A program made the position numbers and the translations under genes. A DNA stretch of 64,000 nucleotides, taken from the NCBI RefSeq assembly GCF_006175985.1, contig NZ_SRSH01000011.1:114792-178791 (forward strand), in the 5' to 3' direction. The notes below the pieces were generated by a model, which saw only the letters and a list, made by a program, of their open reading frames with translations, did no database searches and was not told the origin of the DNA. The number at the start of each line of letters is the position of its first letter. The first letter of the stretch is position 1. The DNA comes from Methylotetracoccus oryzae (GTDB taxonomy: Bacteria; Pseudomonadota; Gammaproteobacteria; Methylococcales; Methylococcaceae). Of the stretch, positions 28,143 through 38,045 are shown piece after piece.

Positions 28143-31100
28143 ATGAGGAAAGTGGCTCTCGTCGGCTATGCATTCCGTCTACCGGGCGCCAGCACCGACC
28201 GTTTGTGGCAGTCGCTCTGCGATGGGAGCAGTCTGGTTAGCACTGTCGACGATGCGCGCTGGGCCAAGGATCACTACCTGCATCCGAATCGCAAGGAGCC
28301 CGGCTCGACCTACACCTTTGCCGCCGGCTCCATTGGTGACGTCAGTGGCTTCGATGCCGGCTTCTTCGGCATCTCGCCGCGCGAAGCAGGCCAGATGGAT
28401 CCGCAACAGCGCCTGCTGCTCGAACTAGCCTGGGAAACACTGGAACATGCCGGCATCCGGCCCAGCGCACTCCAGGGGAGTCACAGTGCCGTCTATATCG
28501 GCCTGTCGAGCATTGATTACGCGTACCGACGCGCGGACGATCTCGGTTCCATCGATGCCTCGACGATGACCGGCAACACGGCCAGCATCGCCGCCAACCG
28601 GATTTCCTACTTCTTCGATCTGAAGGGACCGAGCGTCACCGTCGACACGGCCTGTTCCTCGACGCTGGTCGCCTTCCATCTCGCCTGTCAGTCCATCCGC
28701 AGCGGCGAGTGCACTCAGGCCCTGACCGGCGGCATCAGCCTGCATTTGCACCCGTTCGCCTTCATCGGTTTTTCGAAGGCTTCCATGCTCTCCCCGTCCG
28801 GAACCTGCCGTGTGTTCGACGACTCCGGCGACGGCTATGTCCGTTCCGAGGGCGGCGGACTGTTTCTGCTCAAGGATCTGGATGAAGCCATTGCCGACGG
28901 CGACCGGGTTCTGGCTGTCGTGGCCGGCTCCGGCAGCAACTGTGACGGGCGCACGCAGGGTCTGACCGTACCGAGTGATGCCGCACAGGCGCGTCTGTTG
29001 CGGGAGGTCTACACCGGAGCAGGAGTCAGTCCTGAGGAACTCGATTATCTCGAGGCTCACGGCACGGGAACCCGCGTCGGCGATCCGATCGAAGCAACGG
29101 CGATCGGCCGGGCCCTGGGCCAGCGCCGTGCCCCCGACAAACCGCTGCTGATCGGTTCCGTCAAGAGCAATCTGGGTCATCTCGAAGCCGCCTCCGGCGT
29201 GGCGGGACTGGTCAAGGCGCTGCTCTGCCTGGAGCACCGGACAGTGCCCCCATCGATCCATCTCCAGACACCCAACACACGCATCCCGTTCGACACGTTG
29301 AACATCCGTGTCGTGTCCGCGGTGACATCGATGCCCACGGACAAAACCCTGGTCATCGGGGTCAACTCATTCGGCTTCGGCGGCGCCAACGCGCACGTGA
29401 TCCTGAAGAGCCCGCCGCCCGGCCGGACCGATACCCGCTCGGATGCCGTCGATGATTTCGCCGCGCCGCTGCTTTTGTCCGGCCGCAGCGACACGGCGGT
29501 GCGGACCGCAGCACGGGAGTTCGCCGACTACCTGCAGAACCCGCGGCAATCGCCCTTTTACGATGCCGTCTACACCGCGGCCTTCCACCGCGATCATCAC
29601 GACCATCGATTGGTTGCGTGGGCCCCGACGCGCGAAGCCTTGGCCGCGATGCTGCAGCGAGCGGTCGGCGCAGAGGACACCCCGGGTGTCAGCTCGGGAC
29701 GCGCCCTGAGCCGGGCCTCGAAACCGGTTTTCGTCTATTCCGGGAATGGGTCGCAGTGGGCCGGAATGGGGAGAAATCTGCTGCAGAGCGAGCCCGGTTT
29801 TCGCCACGCCGTCGAGGAGGTCGATGCACTGTTTTGCGCCCGCGGCGGCTTTTCCATCCTGTCGGAACTGGCCGCGGAAGACGAAGCTCAGCGCCTCGAT
29901 GCGACCGAAATCGCGCAGCCGCTGCTATTCGCCGTGCAGGTCGGTCTGACGACCCTGCTGCGCGCGTGGGGTGTCGAGGCGATGGCGGTCGTTGGCCATA
30001 GTGTCGGTGAAGTCGCGGCAGCCTGGGCCAGTGGCGCGCTGTCCCTGCCCCAGGCGGTCGAGGTCGTCCATGTTCGCAGCCTCGAACAGGGCCACACCCG
30101 CGATACCGGCGGCATGACGGCAGTCGGACTGTCGCAGTACGCGATGGGGGAGATCCTGGCCACTTTTCCGCCGGACGAGCGACCCGCCGTCGCCGGGATC
30201 AACAGCCCGCGCGGCGTGACCCTGGCAGGCACTCTGGCCGCGCTAAGCCGGGTCGAACGCCTCCTGACGGAGCGGGAAGTCTACTTCCGCCGACTGCCGC
30301 TGGACTATCCGTTCCATAGCGCCGCCATGGACCCGCTTCAGGACCGGATCAGGCACAGCCTCGCAGACCTCAGGCCGAAGACAGCGCGCCTGCCCTTCTT
30401 CTCGACGGTGACCGGCGGTGCCCTGCCCGGCGACAAGCTCAATGGCAGTTACTGGTGGCGGAACGTTCGCGAACCCGTCCTGTTCCAGACCGCTATCGAA
30501 AGCCTGATCGAGCGGGGCGCCAATGTGTTCGTCGAGATCGGTCCCCATGCCGTATTGCGCAACTACATCGGCGATTGCTTGCGGCAAAGCGCGACTGAAG
30601 GCCGCGTGATACCGGCCATGCTGCGCATGGACGACCGTGTCGAACGGGTCCGCGACGCCCTGTTTCAGCTCCTGATCGCCGGCAGCCCGGTCGACCTTGG
30701 CAAGCTGTTTCCCCACCGCGGTCGTCTGGTCGAGATTCCTCACTACCCCTGGCAGCGCGAGCGCTGCTGGCACCCGATCACCCCGGATGGCTACGACCTG
30801 ATCCATCGCAGTGCCGAGCATCCGCTGCTTGGCTACCGTCTGGCCGAGAACCCCTGGCAGTGGGAAAACCATCTGGATTGCACCCGATTCCCGGACCTGG
30901 CCGATCATCGCATTGGTGAGTCGGTCGTCTTTCCGGCCGCCGGGTTCATTGCGATGGCGCTGGCAGCGGCCGAGTTAAGGTTTGGCGGTGCATCGCAGAC
31001 CATCGAGGACTTCGAGATCAGGGCCCCGCTCTTGCTCGAGGCCGCGACCTCGAAGACGGTGCGACTTGCCATCGAGGATGAGTACGGCAATTTCTCTATC

Positions 31101-34100
31101 CGCAGCCGCGAACGATCGGCTGGCGGGCTATGGCACCTCAACGCGGTCGGCCGGCTGCTCACACCCGGCCAAGCCGTCAAGGCCTTGCCGCGCAAGACGC
31201 CTCCGCGACGAACACCGGACCTGCTGGCCTCGGCGCACTATGCGGCCTGCCAGTCCCTCGGGCTCATTTATGGCCCCGCCTTTCAGAGCCTGGACAAGAT
31301 CTGGCTGGGACCGTCGAACGCAATTGCTCAGCTGCGAACGGAGGTCTGCGCCGCAACGACTAGCCGTGCGGAGCCTGTTTCGCTTCCGCAACTGGATGGC
31401 TGTTTTCAACTGCTCTTGGGTATCATCGCTCAGGCCCGGACCCGCAACGCGGAGGCCGCTGCCTTCGTCCCGACCGGCGCTGCGCGGATCGTCCAGTACG
31501 CCAGCGAACGTCCAGGCGCCCTGGCACAGGCCACCCTTCGGCGGCAAAACCCGAGATCCCTGCTGGGCGACTTTGCGCTCCGGGATGCGCTCGGCACCCC
31601 GGTAATGGAACTGGACGGCGTTCGGTTCAGGCAGGTCAATCTCGCGGAGGGCTCGAGCGAGCCGCTCAGACCGCTAAAGTTTTCCGCGGTCGCGATGCCC
31701 CTGAGGGCACTCCAGGCCGCCCTGCCAACGACCGATACGCTCTGCGGCAGCGCCCAGGCCGATTTGCACCGCGCAGCGCGCATCCTGGAACGAACGCGTT
31801 ATTACGACGAAGTCGAGCCGCTCGTCGATGTCCTGTGCACCGCCTTTGCCGAGCGCACACTGCGCTCGCTGTGTCCCGAGGACCAGCCGATCGACCCGGC
31901 TCGACTTGCCGCCCACGCGGCCCTGGGATCGGGCATGGGATCCTATGTGCATCGCCTGCTGGAGTTCTTGCAGGAAGATGGGATCATCGAACCTGCCGAT
32001 GGCGTCTGGCGCTGGTGTCCCGACTCGGGGACGCCGGACCCCGTGGCGGTCTGGGCCAGCCTGATCGGCGATTACCCGGACTACGCAGTGCCGGTCATCA
32101 CGGCCGGGCGGGTTGGCCTGCATCTCCTCGAATTGCTGACGGGACAGGTCGATGCCGCTGCCCTGGTTCAACCGGGCGACCTGAACCGGGCATCGGTACG
32201 AGGAAATGATCCAGGTGCCGGCGATTTTCGCGCAGCCGCAGCCGGCATCGTCCTGACGGCCGCAGCCCAGATGCCGCCGCACCGACGCCTGCGCATCGTC
32301 GAAGTGTCCCGCGGACTGGCGCCCCTGGCGCCTTGCGTGCTGACACAGGTCGACCAGACGCGGGTGGATTACCTGATCATCACACCGGCTGATGTCGGTC
32401 TGACGGACCGCACTGCCCTGCTCCAGCGCTTCCGTCACCTGCGGACGCGCCAGCTCGACCTGAGCGCAGCGGATGCCCTGTCGCTGGAACCCGACCTGCC
32501 CATCGCGGACATCCTCGTGCTGGCGGAAGGCTTCTCCGAACTGGACGATCCCCGTGTTTGGCTGGGTTGCGCGGAGCGGCTGCTGGCCCAGGACGGTCTG
32601 CTGCTCGTAATCGACGAATGCCCCTCCCGTCGCGCCGACCTCGTCTGGGGCGCGCAGCAAGACTGGTGGCTTACCGGCATGCACGCGGAACCCGTCTCCC
32701 GCCTGCGGTCGGTACACCACTGGAGCGCGCTGGTGGCGAGCTCGGGCTTCGCTCAGACGCGGATAATTCAAGATCTGCCAGGCGTCGAAGCGGGACATTT
32801 CCTGCTACTCGCCCGGAGCGCGGCCTGCCCGCCGGAGCCAGTCGTCGATGCGGCGACGGCTGCGCAAACCTGGCTGATCGTCCACGACTCACAACCCACC
32901 CGCTACGCACAAGCCCTAGGGAATGCCGTCGCGTCGAAGCTGCGTTCCCTGGGCCATCGGGTGATCGCCGCCCGTCCGGGTCTGGATTTCACGCATGAAC
33001 CGGAAGAGGACGGTGTCGCGACACAAAAACCCTTGCCGCGCTTCGATGCGCTGCTGACGCAGGGGCGCGACGTAACAGGCATCGTGCTCCTGGGCGACCC
33101 CGACGCCGCCGACGATAACCCGGAGAACCGCCTCCAACAGCAACGCCAGCGGAGTGAAGCGACACTCGACATCCTCAACCGGTGCCGCGCACTGGGTCTG
33201 AACACCCCGTGCTGGCTGGTCACGCGCGGAGCGGCGGCACACCTCCTGCCCGCCGCAGTGCGTTCCAGCCTGTCAGCTCCCCCTCGCTGCGACGACGCGG
33301 CTTTTTGGGGGTTCATGCGCACGGTCATGAATGAATATCCGGACATTCCCATCCGCCTGGTCGATTGTGCCGACCCGGACCGCCTGGAGCGCATGGCGGC
33401 TGACCTCGTCGCTGAACTGCTCACGCCACAGGACGAGGATGAGATCGTGCTGACCGGAAGCGGCCGTTTCGCCCCGCGACTCATGGAGACCGGCATGCCG
33501 CCGCTGGCTGATACCAGGCAGCCCTCGGCACCGGGTGACGGCGGGCTCAGACTCAATTTTTCGGCTCCGGGACCCTTGAAGAATCTGGTCTGGCGGCGAG
33601 TCGCCGCGACGCCGCTCGCCAACGATCAGGTGGAGATTGCGGTCCGGGCGGCCGGACTCAACTTTCGGGATGTCATGTACGCCATGGGCTTGCTGTCGGA
33701 TGAGGCCGTCGAAGCCGGCTTCGCCGGCCCGACGCTCGGCATGGAACTCTCGGGCACGGTAATCGCGACCGGCAGCGAAGTCCGGGACTTCAAGCCGGGA
33801 GACGCCGTGATGGCCTTTGCCCCGGCCAGCTTCGCAACCCGCGCGGTGACACCGGCCGCCGCGGTAGCGCACAAACCCGCGGCGTGGTCCTTCGAAGCTG
33901 CGGCGACGGTGCCGATCGCCTTTTTTACGGTGTACTACGCGCTGCGCCATCTGGCGCAACTGGCCGAAGGCGAGCGGATTCTGATCCACGGTGCCGCCGG
34001 CGGCGTCGGTATAGCCGCCATTCAGCTTGCTCACTACTGTGGCGCGGAGATCTTCGCGACCGCGGGCTCGGACGAGAAGCGCGACTTCGTTCGCCTGCTC

Positions 34101-35822
34101 GGCGCGGACCATGTCTTCGACAGCCGCTCGCTGGACTTCGCCGACGAGATTCTCGAGCGAACCGGCGGTGTCGGCGTCGACGTGGTGCTGAACTCGCTGG
34201 CCGGCGAGGCCATCCATCGCAATCTAAGGGTTCTGCGGCCTTTCGGTCGTTTCCTCGAGCTCGGCAAACGCGATTTCTACGAGAATACGAAGATCGGGTT
34301 GCGGCCATTCCGCAACAACATCGCCTATTTTGGGATCGACGCCGATCAGTTGATGATCGAGCGGCCCGATCTGACGCGCCGGCTCTTTTCCGAGCTTATG
34401 GAACTCTTCGAAAGCGAATCGCTGAAACCGCTACCCTATCGCGCCTTCGGGTCGCAGGACATCGTCGACGCGTTCCGACACATGCAGCAGTCGCGGCATA
34501 TCGGCAAGATCGTCGTCACCATGGAACCGGATGCGGTCCAGTCGACGGACGTAGCGGCGTCGTCACCGCCACTGGTATTGAGCCCGGAAAAAACCTATCT
34601 GATCAGCGGCGGCCTGTCCGGGTTCGGCCTCAAGACCGCGGAATGGCTAGTCTCCAGAGGGGCCCGCCATCTGGCGCTGATCAGCCGCAGCGGCGAGGCG
34701 TCGAGCGACGGTGAGGCATGGATCGCCGCGATGGCGGCCGAGGGCGTCGACATCCGGTGCCGGGCCTGCGATGTCACCTCCCGCGGTGCGGTCAACGCAC
34801 TGCTCGCCGATTTGCAACAGCAGGCGGCCGCGCCCCTGGGAGGCGTCATCCATGCGGCCGCAGTGATCGCCGACGGCATGAGTCATGCCCTCACCGGAGA
34901 GCAGATCATGCAGGCCTACGCGCCCAAGATCCTCGGCGCACAGGCTTTCGCCGACCATGCCCGCCGCACGCCCCTGGACTTCCTGGTCTTCTTCTCGTCG
35001 GCAACGACGCTGTTCGGCAACCCTGGTCAGGCGAACTATGTCGGCGCCAATCATTACCTGGAGGCGCTCGCCGAGGAACTCCGCGCCGAGGGCTTGCGCG
35101 CGTATTGCATCGCTTTCGGACCGATCACCGACGCCGGTTACCTGGCCCGACACGACCGGATTCGCCAGAACCTCGAGGAGCGCCTGGGCGGCAAGGCCTT
35201 AACGGCCGCCGAAGCGCTGGACTGGCTGGAGCGCATGCTCGCGAACGAGCAATCCGGCTTCGGGGTCGTGAATCTGAACTGGAGCGCCCTGCGCCGGATG
35301 ATGCCGACGGCAGCCGCCCCAAAGTATCGCGCACTGCTCCCGGATGCCGAAGCGAACGTCGACGACGCCACCGACGCCGAGACCGTTCGCCGCTGGCTCG
35401 CGCAAATGCCGGACGAAGAGTTCATTCCCCGCCTGATCGACATACTGAAGCGCGAAGTGGCCGAGATCCTCCGGATCGCTCAGGATCGTCTCGACGAGCA
35501 CCGCTCGGTGCACGACCTGGGGATGGATTCGCTGATGGGCATGGAACTGATCACCGCTCTCGAAAAGCGAGTGGGCGTCCGGGTGCCGGTCATGCTGCTG
35601 AGCGAGGGGCCCAGCATTGCCCGCCTCGCCGAGAGGATCACTCGCCAGTTGCGTGGCGGGAGCAGCGGGGGTGAACCGGCGAACGGCCACTCGCTGGCAG
35701 AGGAGGTACGTCACATGGCCGCTGTCCACGCCGAAGAGTTGAGCAGCGAGCACGTCGACGCCATCACTGCGGATGTGCAACAGCGCTTGAAGAACATCAG
35801 AACCGGAAGTGGCGGCCCGTGA
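28143..35822 (+). CDS. Type I PKS/fatty acid synthase, RkpA-like (KS-AT-DH-psiMT-psiKR-ER-KR-ACP)
   Basis: The 2559-residue enzyme carries one fully reducing module. The ketosynthase (about 1-425) has C171 in DTACSSTL, H306 in EAHGTGT and H346 in NLGHLEAASG. The acyltransferase (about 515-820) has S620 in GHSVGE and H725 in YPFHS, not a standard malonyl or methylmalonyl selector. The dehydratase (about 880-1190) has H922 and D1085. A degenerate methyltransferase-like region near 1380 has EVSRGLAPL where a glycine-rich loop is expected, so it is probably inactive; a structural KR half follows. The enoylreductase (about 1800-2120) has HGAAGGVG, the ketoreductase S2285/S2286 and Y2299, and the ACP S2463 in GMDSLMG. 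There is no thioesterase. Its stop overlaps the next gene, an oxoamine synthase, the likely offloading enzyme. The domain set and neighbours resemble rhizobial RkpA. Confidence 0.93.
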   Translation: MRKVALVGYAFRLPGASTDRLWQSLCDGSSLVSTVDDARWAKDHYLHPNRKEPGSTYTFAAGSIGDVSGFDAGFFGISPREAGQMDPQQRLLLELAWETLEHAGIRPSALQGSHSAVYIGLSSIDYAYRRADDLGSIDASTMTGNTASIAANRISYFFDLKGPSVTVDTACSSTLVAFHLACQSIRSGECTQALTGGISLHLHPFAFIGFSKASMLSPSGTCRVFDDSGDGYVRSEGGGLFLLKDLDEAIADGDRVLAVVAGSGSNCDGRTQGLTVPSDAAQARLLREVYTGAGVSPEELDYLEAHGTGTRVGDPIEATAIGRALGQRRAPDKPLLIGSVKSNLGHLEAASGVAGLVKALLCLEHRTVPPSIHLQTPNTRIPFDTLNIRVVSAVTSMPTDKTLVIGVNSFGFGGANAHVILKSPPPGRTDTRSDAVDDFAAPLLLSGRSDTAVRTAAREFADYLQNPRQSPFYDAVYTAAFHRDHHDHRLVAWAPTREALAAMLQRAVGAEDTPGVSSGRALSRASKPVFVYSGNGSQWAGMGRNLLQSEPGFRHAVEEVDALFCARGGFSILSELAAEDEAQRLDATEIAQPLLFAVQVGLTTLLRAWGVEAMAVVGHSVGEVAAAWASGALSLPQAVEVVHVRSLEQGHTRDTGGMTAVGLSQYAMGEILATFPPDERPAVAGINSPRGVTLAGTLAALSRVERLLTEREVYFRRLPLDYPFHSAAMDPLQDRIRHSLADLRPKTARLPFFSTVTGGALPGDKLNGSYWWRNVREPVLFQTAIESLIERGANVFVEIGPHAVLRNYIGDCLRQSATEGRVIPAMLRMDDRVERVRDALFQLLIAGSPVDLGKLFPHRGRLVEIPHYPWQRERCWHPITPDGYDLIHRSAEHPLLGYRLAENPWQWENHLDCTRFPDLADHRIGESVVFPAAGFIAMALAAAELRFGGASQTIEDFEIRAPLLLEAATSKTVRLAIEDEYGNFSIRSRERSAGGLWHLNAVGRLLTPGQAVKALPRKTPPRRTPDLLASAHYAACQSLGLIYGPAFQSLDKIWLGPSNAIAQLRTEVCAATTSRAEPVSLPQLDGCFQLLLGIIAQARTRNAEAAAFVPTGAARIVQYASERPGALAQATLRRQNPRSLLGDFALRDALGTPVMELDGVRFRQVNLAEGSSEPLRPLKFSAVAMPLRALQAALPTTDTLCGSAQADLHRAARILERTRYYDEVEPLVDVLCTAFAERTLRSLCPEDQPIDPARLAAHAALGSGMGSYVHRLLEFLQEDGIIEPADGVWRWCPDSGTPDPVAVWASLIGDYPDYAVPVITAGRVGLHLLELLTGQVDAAALVQPGDLNRASVRGNDPGAGDFRAAAAGIVLTAAAQMPPHRRLRIVEVSRGLAPLAPCVLTQVDQTRVDYLIITPADVGLTDRTALLQRFRHLRTRQLDLSAADALSLEPDLPIADILVLAEGFSELDDPRVWLGCAERLLAQDGLLLVIDECPSRRADLVWGAQQDWWLTGMHAEPVSRLRSVHHWSALVASSGFAQTRIIQDLPGVEAGHFLLLARSAACPPEPVVDAATAAQTWLIVHDSQPTRYAQALGNAVASKLRSLGHRVIAARPGLDFTHEPEEDGVATQKPLPRFDALLTQGRDVTGIVLLGDPDAADDNPENRLQQQRQRSEATLDILNRCRALGLNTPCWLVTRGAAAHLLPAAVRSSLSAPPRCDDAAFWGFMRTVMNEYPDIPIRLVDCADPDRLERMAADLVAELLTPQDEDEIVLTGSGRFAPRLMETGMPPLADTRQPSAPGDGGLRLNFSAPGPLKNLVWRRVAATPLANDQVEIAVRAAGLNFRDVMYAMGLLSDEAVEAGFAGPTLGMELSGTVIATGSEVRDFKPGDAVMAFAPASFATRAVTPAAAVAHKPAAWSFEAAATVPIAFFTVYYALRHLAQLAEGERILIHGAAGGVGIAAIQLAHYCGAEIFATAGSDEKRDFVRLLGADHVFDSRSLDFADEILERTGGVGVDVVLNSLAGEAIHRNLRVLRPFGRFLELGKRDFYENTKIGLRPFRNNIAYFGIDADQLMIERPDLTRRLFSELMELFESESLKPLPYRAFGSQDIVDAFRHMQQSRHIGKIVVTMEPDAVQSTDVAASSPPLVLSPEKTYLISGGLSGFGLKTAEWLVSRGARHLALISRSGEASSDGEAWIAAMAAEGVDIRCRACDVTSRGAVNALLADLQQQAAAPLGGVIHAAAVIADGMSHALTGEQIMQAYAPKILGAQAFADHARRTPLDFLVFFSSATTLFGNPGQANYVGANHYLEALAEELRAEGLRAYCIAFGPITDAGYLARHDRIRQNLEERLGGKALTAAEALDWLERMLANEQSGFGVVNLNWSALRRMMPTAAAPKYRALLPDAEANVDDATDAETVRRWLAQMPDEEFIPRLIDILKREVAEILRIAQDRLDEHRSVHDLGMDSLMGMELITALEKRVGVRVPVMLLSEGPSIARLAERITRQLRGGSSGGEPANGHSLAEEVRHMAAVHAEELSSEHVDAITADVQQRLKNIRTGSGGP

Positions 35823-37186
35823 AGGCAAAAGGCAAAGGCTTGCAGGGTCTCACCAGTCAGCTGAAGGATCATCTCATCCATCAGGCGCTCGAGCGCCGTG
35901 CCCGCCGCGTCGACAAGGAGGCTGCGCAACCGGGGCCAACAGGATTGGCCGACGCGCTGTCCGGGCATGACCCGGCAATCCCCGAGCGCTGTTATCGGCT
36001 GGCCCTGCATCCGAACTATCAGAAGCTGCGCATCGTCAAGGAGGGTGCGGCCAACCTGGGTATCCCCAACCCGTATTTTCGGGTGCATCAGGGCATCGCC
36101 GGACGCACCACGCGCATCGACGGGCACGACTATCTCAATTTCTCCGGCTACGACTATCTGGGGCTGTCCGGGCATCCCGAGATCCGGGCCGCTGCGAAAG
36201 CCGCGATCGACCGATACGGCACCTCGGTCTCGGCCAGCCGCCTCGTGTCGGGGGAGCGCCCGATCCATCGCGAATTGGAAGCGGCCCTGGCCGAAAGCCA
36301 CGGCGTCGAGGATTGCGTCGTGTTCGTCAGCGGGCATGCGACCAACGTCACCGCCGTGGGTTATCTCTTCGGCCCCAAGGACCTGATCGTGCACGACACG
36401 CTGATTCACAACAGCGCGTTGCAAGGCATTCAGCTGTCCGGCGCCCGACGCCTGTCGTTCCCGCACAATGACTGGGCGGCACTGGATGCGCTGCTGACGG
36501 AGCATCGCCGACGCTACGAGTGCGTCGTGATCATGATCGAGGGCCTGTACAGCATGGACGGGGATTTTCCCGACCTACCCCGTTTCGTCGAGATCAAACA
36601 GCGTCATCACTGCTTCCTGATGGTCGATGAAGCGCACTCGTTCGGCGTCATGGGACCGCGTGGCTTCGGGCTCGCCGATCACTTTGGCATGGACGGCCGT
36701 GACGTCGATATCTGGATGGGCACGCTAAGCAAGGCGATGGCCAGTTGCGGCGGCTACATTGCCGGAGAAGCCGCCCTGATCGAGCACCTGAAGCTGGCTG
36801 CACCCGGCTTCGTCTACAGCGTCGGCATGACGCCGGCTGCGGCCGGCGCCGCCTTGGCGTCATTACGCATCCTGCAGGCCGAACCGGAGCGGGCTGAGCG
36901 CCTGCGTGCGCGAGCTCGGCTGTTCCTGAACAGCGCCAAGGCCGAGGGCATCGATACCGGACGCAGCGAAGGCCTGTCGATCATTCCCGCCATCACCGGC
37001 AGTTCCATTCGCGCCGGGCGGCTGGTTCAGGCGCTGTTCGAACGCGGTATCAACGTCGCCCCCATCCTCTATCCGGCCGTAGAGGAGAAAGCCGCTCGCC
37101 TGCGCTTTTTCATCGGTTGCGAGCACAGCGAAGCCGATGTGCTCCAGGCCGTCGCCGCACTGGCCGAGGAGTACCGCCGCCTGTGA
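35819..37186 (+). CDS. Alpha-oxoamine synthase (AONS/SPT-like), RkpG-like
   Basis: This PLP enzyme joins an acyl thioester to an amino acid with loss of CO2, giving an amino ketone; relatives make 8-amino-7-oxononanoate, 3-ketosphinganine and aminolevulinate. The 455-residue product has LNFSGYDYLGLSGHPEI near residue 105, DEAHSFGVMG (D270, H273) and the PLP lysine K305 in GTLSKAMASCGGY. About 70 extra residues precede the family core. The GTG start overlaps the PKS stop (GTGA), which argues for direct handover of the ACP-bound chain. No biotin genes are near, so biotin synthesis is unlikely. Rhizobial RkpG is a related acyltransferase in a capsule cluster. Confidence 0.9.
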   Translation: MKAKGKGLQGLTSQLKDHLIHQALERRARRVDKEAAQPGPTGLADALSGHDPAIPERCYRLALHPNYQKLRIVKEGAANLGIPNPYFRVHQGIAGRTTRIDGHDYLNFSGYDYLGLSGHPEIRAAAKAAIDRYGTSVSASRLVSGERPIHRELEAALAESHGVEDCVVFVSGHATNVTAVGYLFGPKDLIVHDTLIHNSALQGIQLSGARRLSFPHNDWAALDALLTEHRRRYECVVIMIEGLYSMDGDFPDLPRFVEIKQRHHCFLMVDEAHSFGVMGPRGFGLADHFGMDGRDVDIWMGTLSKAMASCGGYIAGEAALIEHLKLAAPGFVYSVGMTPAAAGAALASLRILQAEPERAERLRARARLFLNSAKAEGIDTGRSEGLSIIPAITGSSIRAGRLVQALFERGINVAPILYPAVEEKAARLRFFIGCEHSEADVLQAVAALAEEYRRL

Positions 37187-38028
37187 ATCCGGTTGAACCG
37201 GCACCAACGCCGGTCCGGGTCGTGCTCTGCACCACCGAGGGCATCATCGGCGCGAGCGTGCTGCGCAGCCTGGTGTCCAGCCCGGACATTGCCGTGACCG
37301 GAGTGATACTGTCGTCGCGCGTGCTATCGCCGCGGTATGGATGGTCTCGCGGAGCCTGGCAGCAAATCCGGACCAGCGGACTGCGCTACGCGCTCTACCT
37401 CTGGTGCGCGACGGGGCTTAGCGATCTGATCGGACGCTGCGGCCCTGCCGGTGCCGTGAGCTCGATCGCGTCCGCGCAGCGGATCCCAATACTGACGACA
37501 CGCGATTTGAACGCTCAGCCCGGACGCGACTTCATCGCCGCACGGGCACCGGAGGTCTTGCTGTCGGCGTTCTTCAACCAGCGCATCGCCCCAGAGACGT
37601 ACGCCATCGCACCGAATGGAGGGATCAACATCCACCCCTCACTACTCCCCGACTTTCGCGGGGTCGATCCGGTCTTCTACACCCGCCTGCGCGGCACGGC
37701 GCGCTTCGGGGTCAGTGTCCACCGGATCGATGCGGATCTCGACACCGGCGAAATCCTCGCACAGTCCGAGCATGTGCCCGGCCCGGCGGACAGCGTGCTG
37801 CGCACCACCCTTGACCTCTATGTGTCCGGAAGCTACCTCGTGACCCAGCGGCTACGGGCGTTTCTGCGGGCGGAGCGGGGACGGTCTCAACAAGATTCCG
37901 GCAGCTATTACAGCTGGCCGAGTGCCGCCAACGTGGCGGCCTTGCATGAAACCGGCGGCTGCCTGGTCCGGTGGCAGGACCTCATGGCCTCCCTGACGGG
38001 CCGGCCGGGGCAACCGGCAACCGGCTGA
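37183..38028 (+). CDS. Formyltransferase-family enzyme
   Basis: The 281-residue product belongs to the formyltransferase fold (as in methionyl-tRNA, GAR and sugar-amine formyltransferases). The catalytic triad is visible: N149 and H151 in GGINIHPSLLPDFRG and D187 in DADLDTGEIL. The N-terminal segment RVVLCTTEGIIGASVLRSL is the start of the folate-binding Rossmann part. The C-terminal OB domain of tRNA formyltransferase is absent. The start is a GTG at 37183 overlapping the oxoamine synthase stop (GTGA). The obvious job is to formylate the amine made by the preceding enzyme with 10-formyltetrahydrofolate. That is an inference; the substrate is not known. Confidence 0.88.
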   Translation: MNPVEPAPTPVRVVLCTTEGIIGASVLRSLVSSPDIAVTGVILSSRVLSPRYGWSRGAWQQIRTSGLRYALYLWCATGLSDLIGRCGPAGAVSSIASAQRIPILTTRDLNAQPGRDFIAARAPEVLLSAFFNQRIAPETYAIAPNGGINIHPSLLPDFRGVDPVFYTRLRGTARFGVSVHRIDADLDTGEILAQSEHVPGPADSVLRTTLDLYVSGSYLVTQRLRAFLRAERGRSQQDSGSYYSWPSAANVAALHETGGCLVRWQDLMASLTGRPGQPATG

Positions 38029-38045
38029 AGCACTGCCGACGATTT

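Noticed and set aside
35819..37186. Biotin synthesis gene bioF
   Set aside because: The enzyme has an extended N-terminus, is coupled to a synthase by overlap and has no other biotin genes around it.
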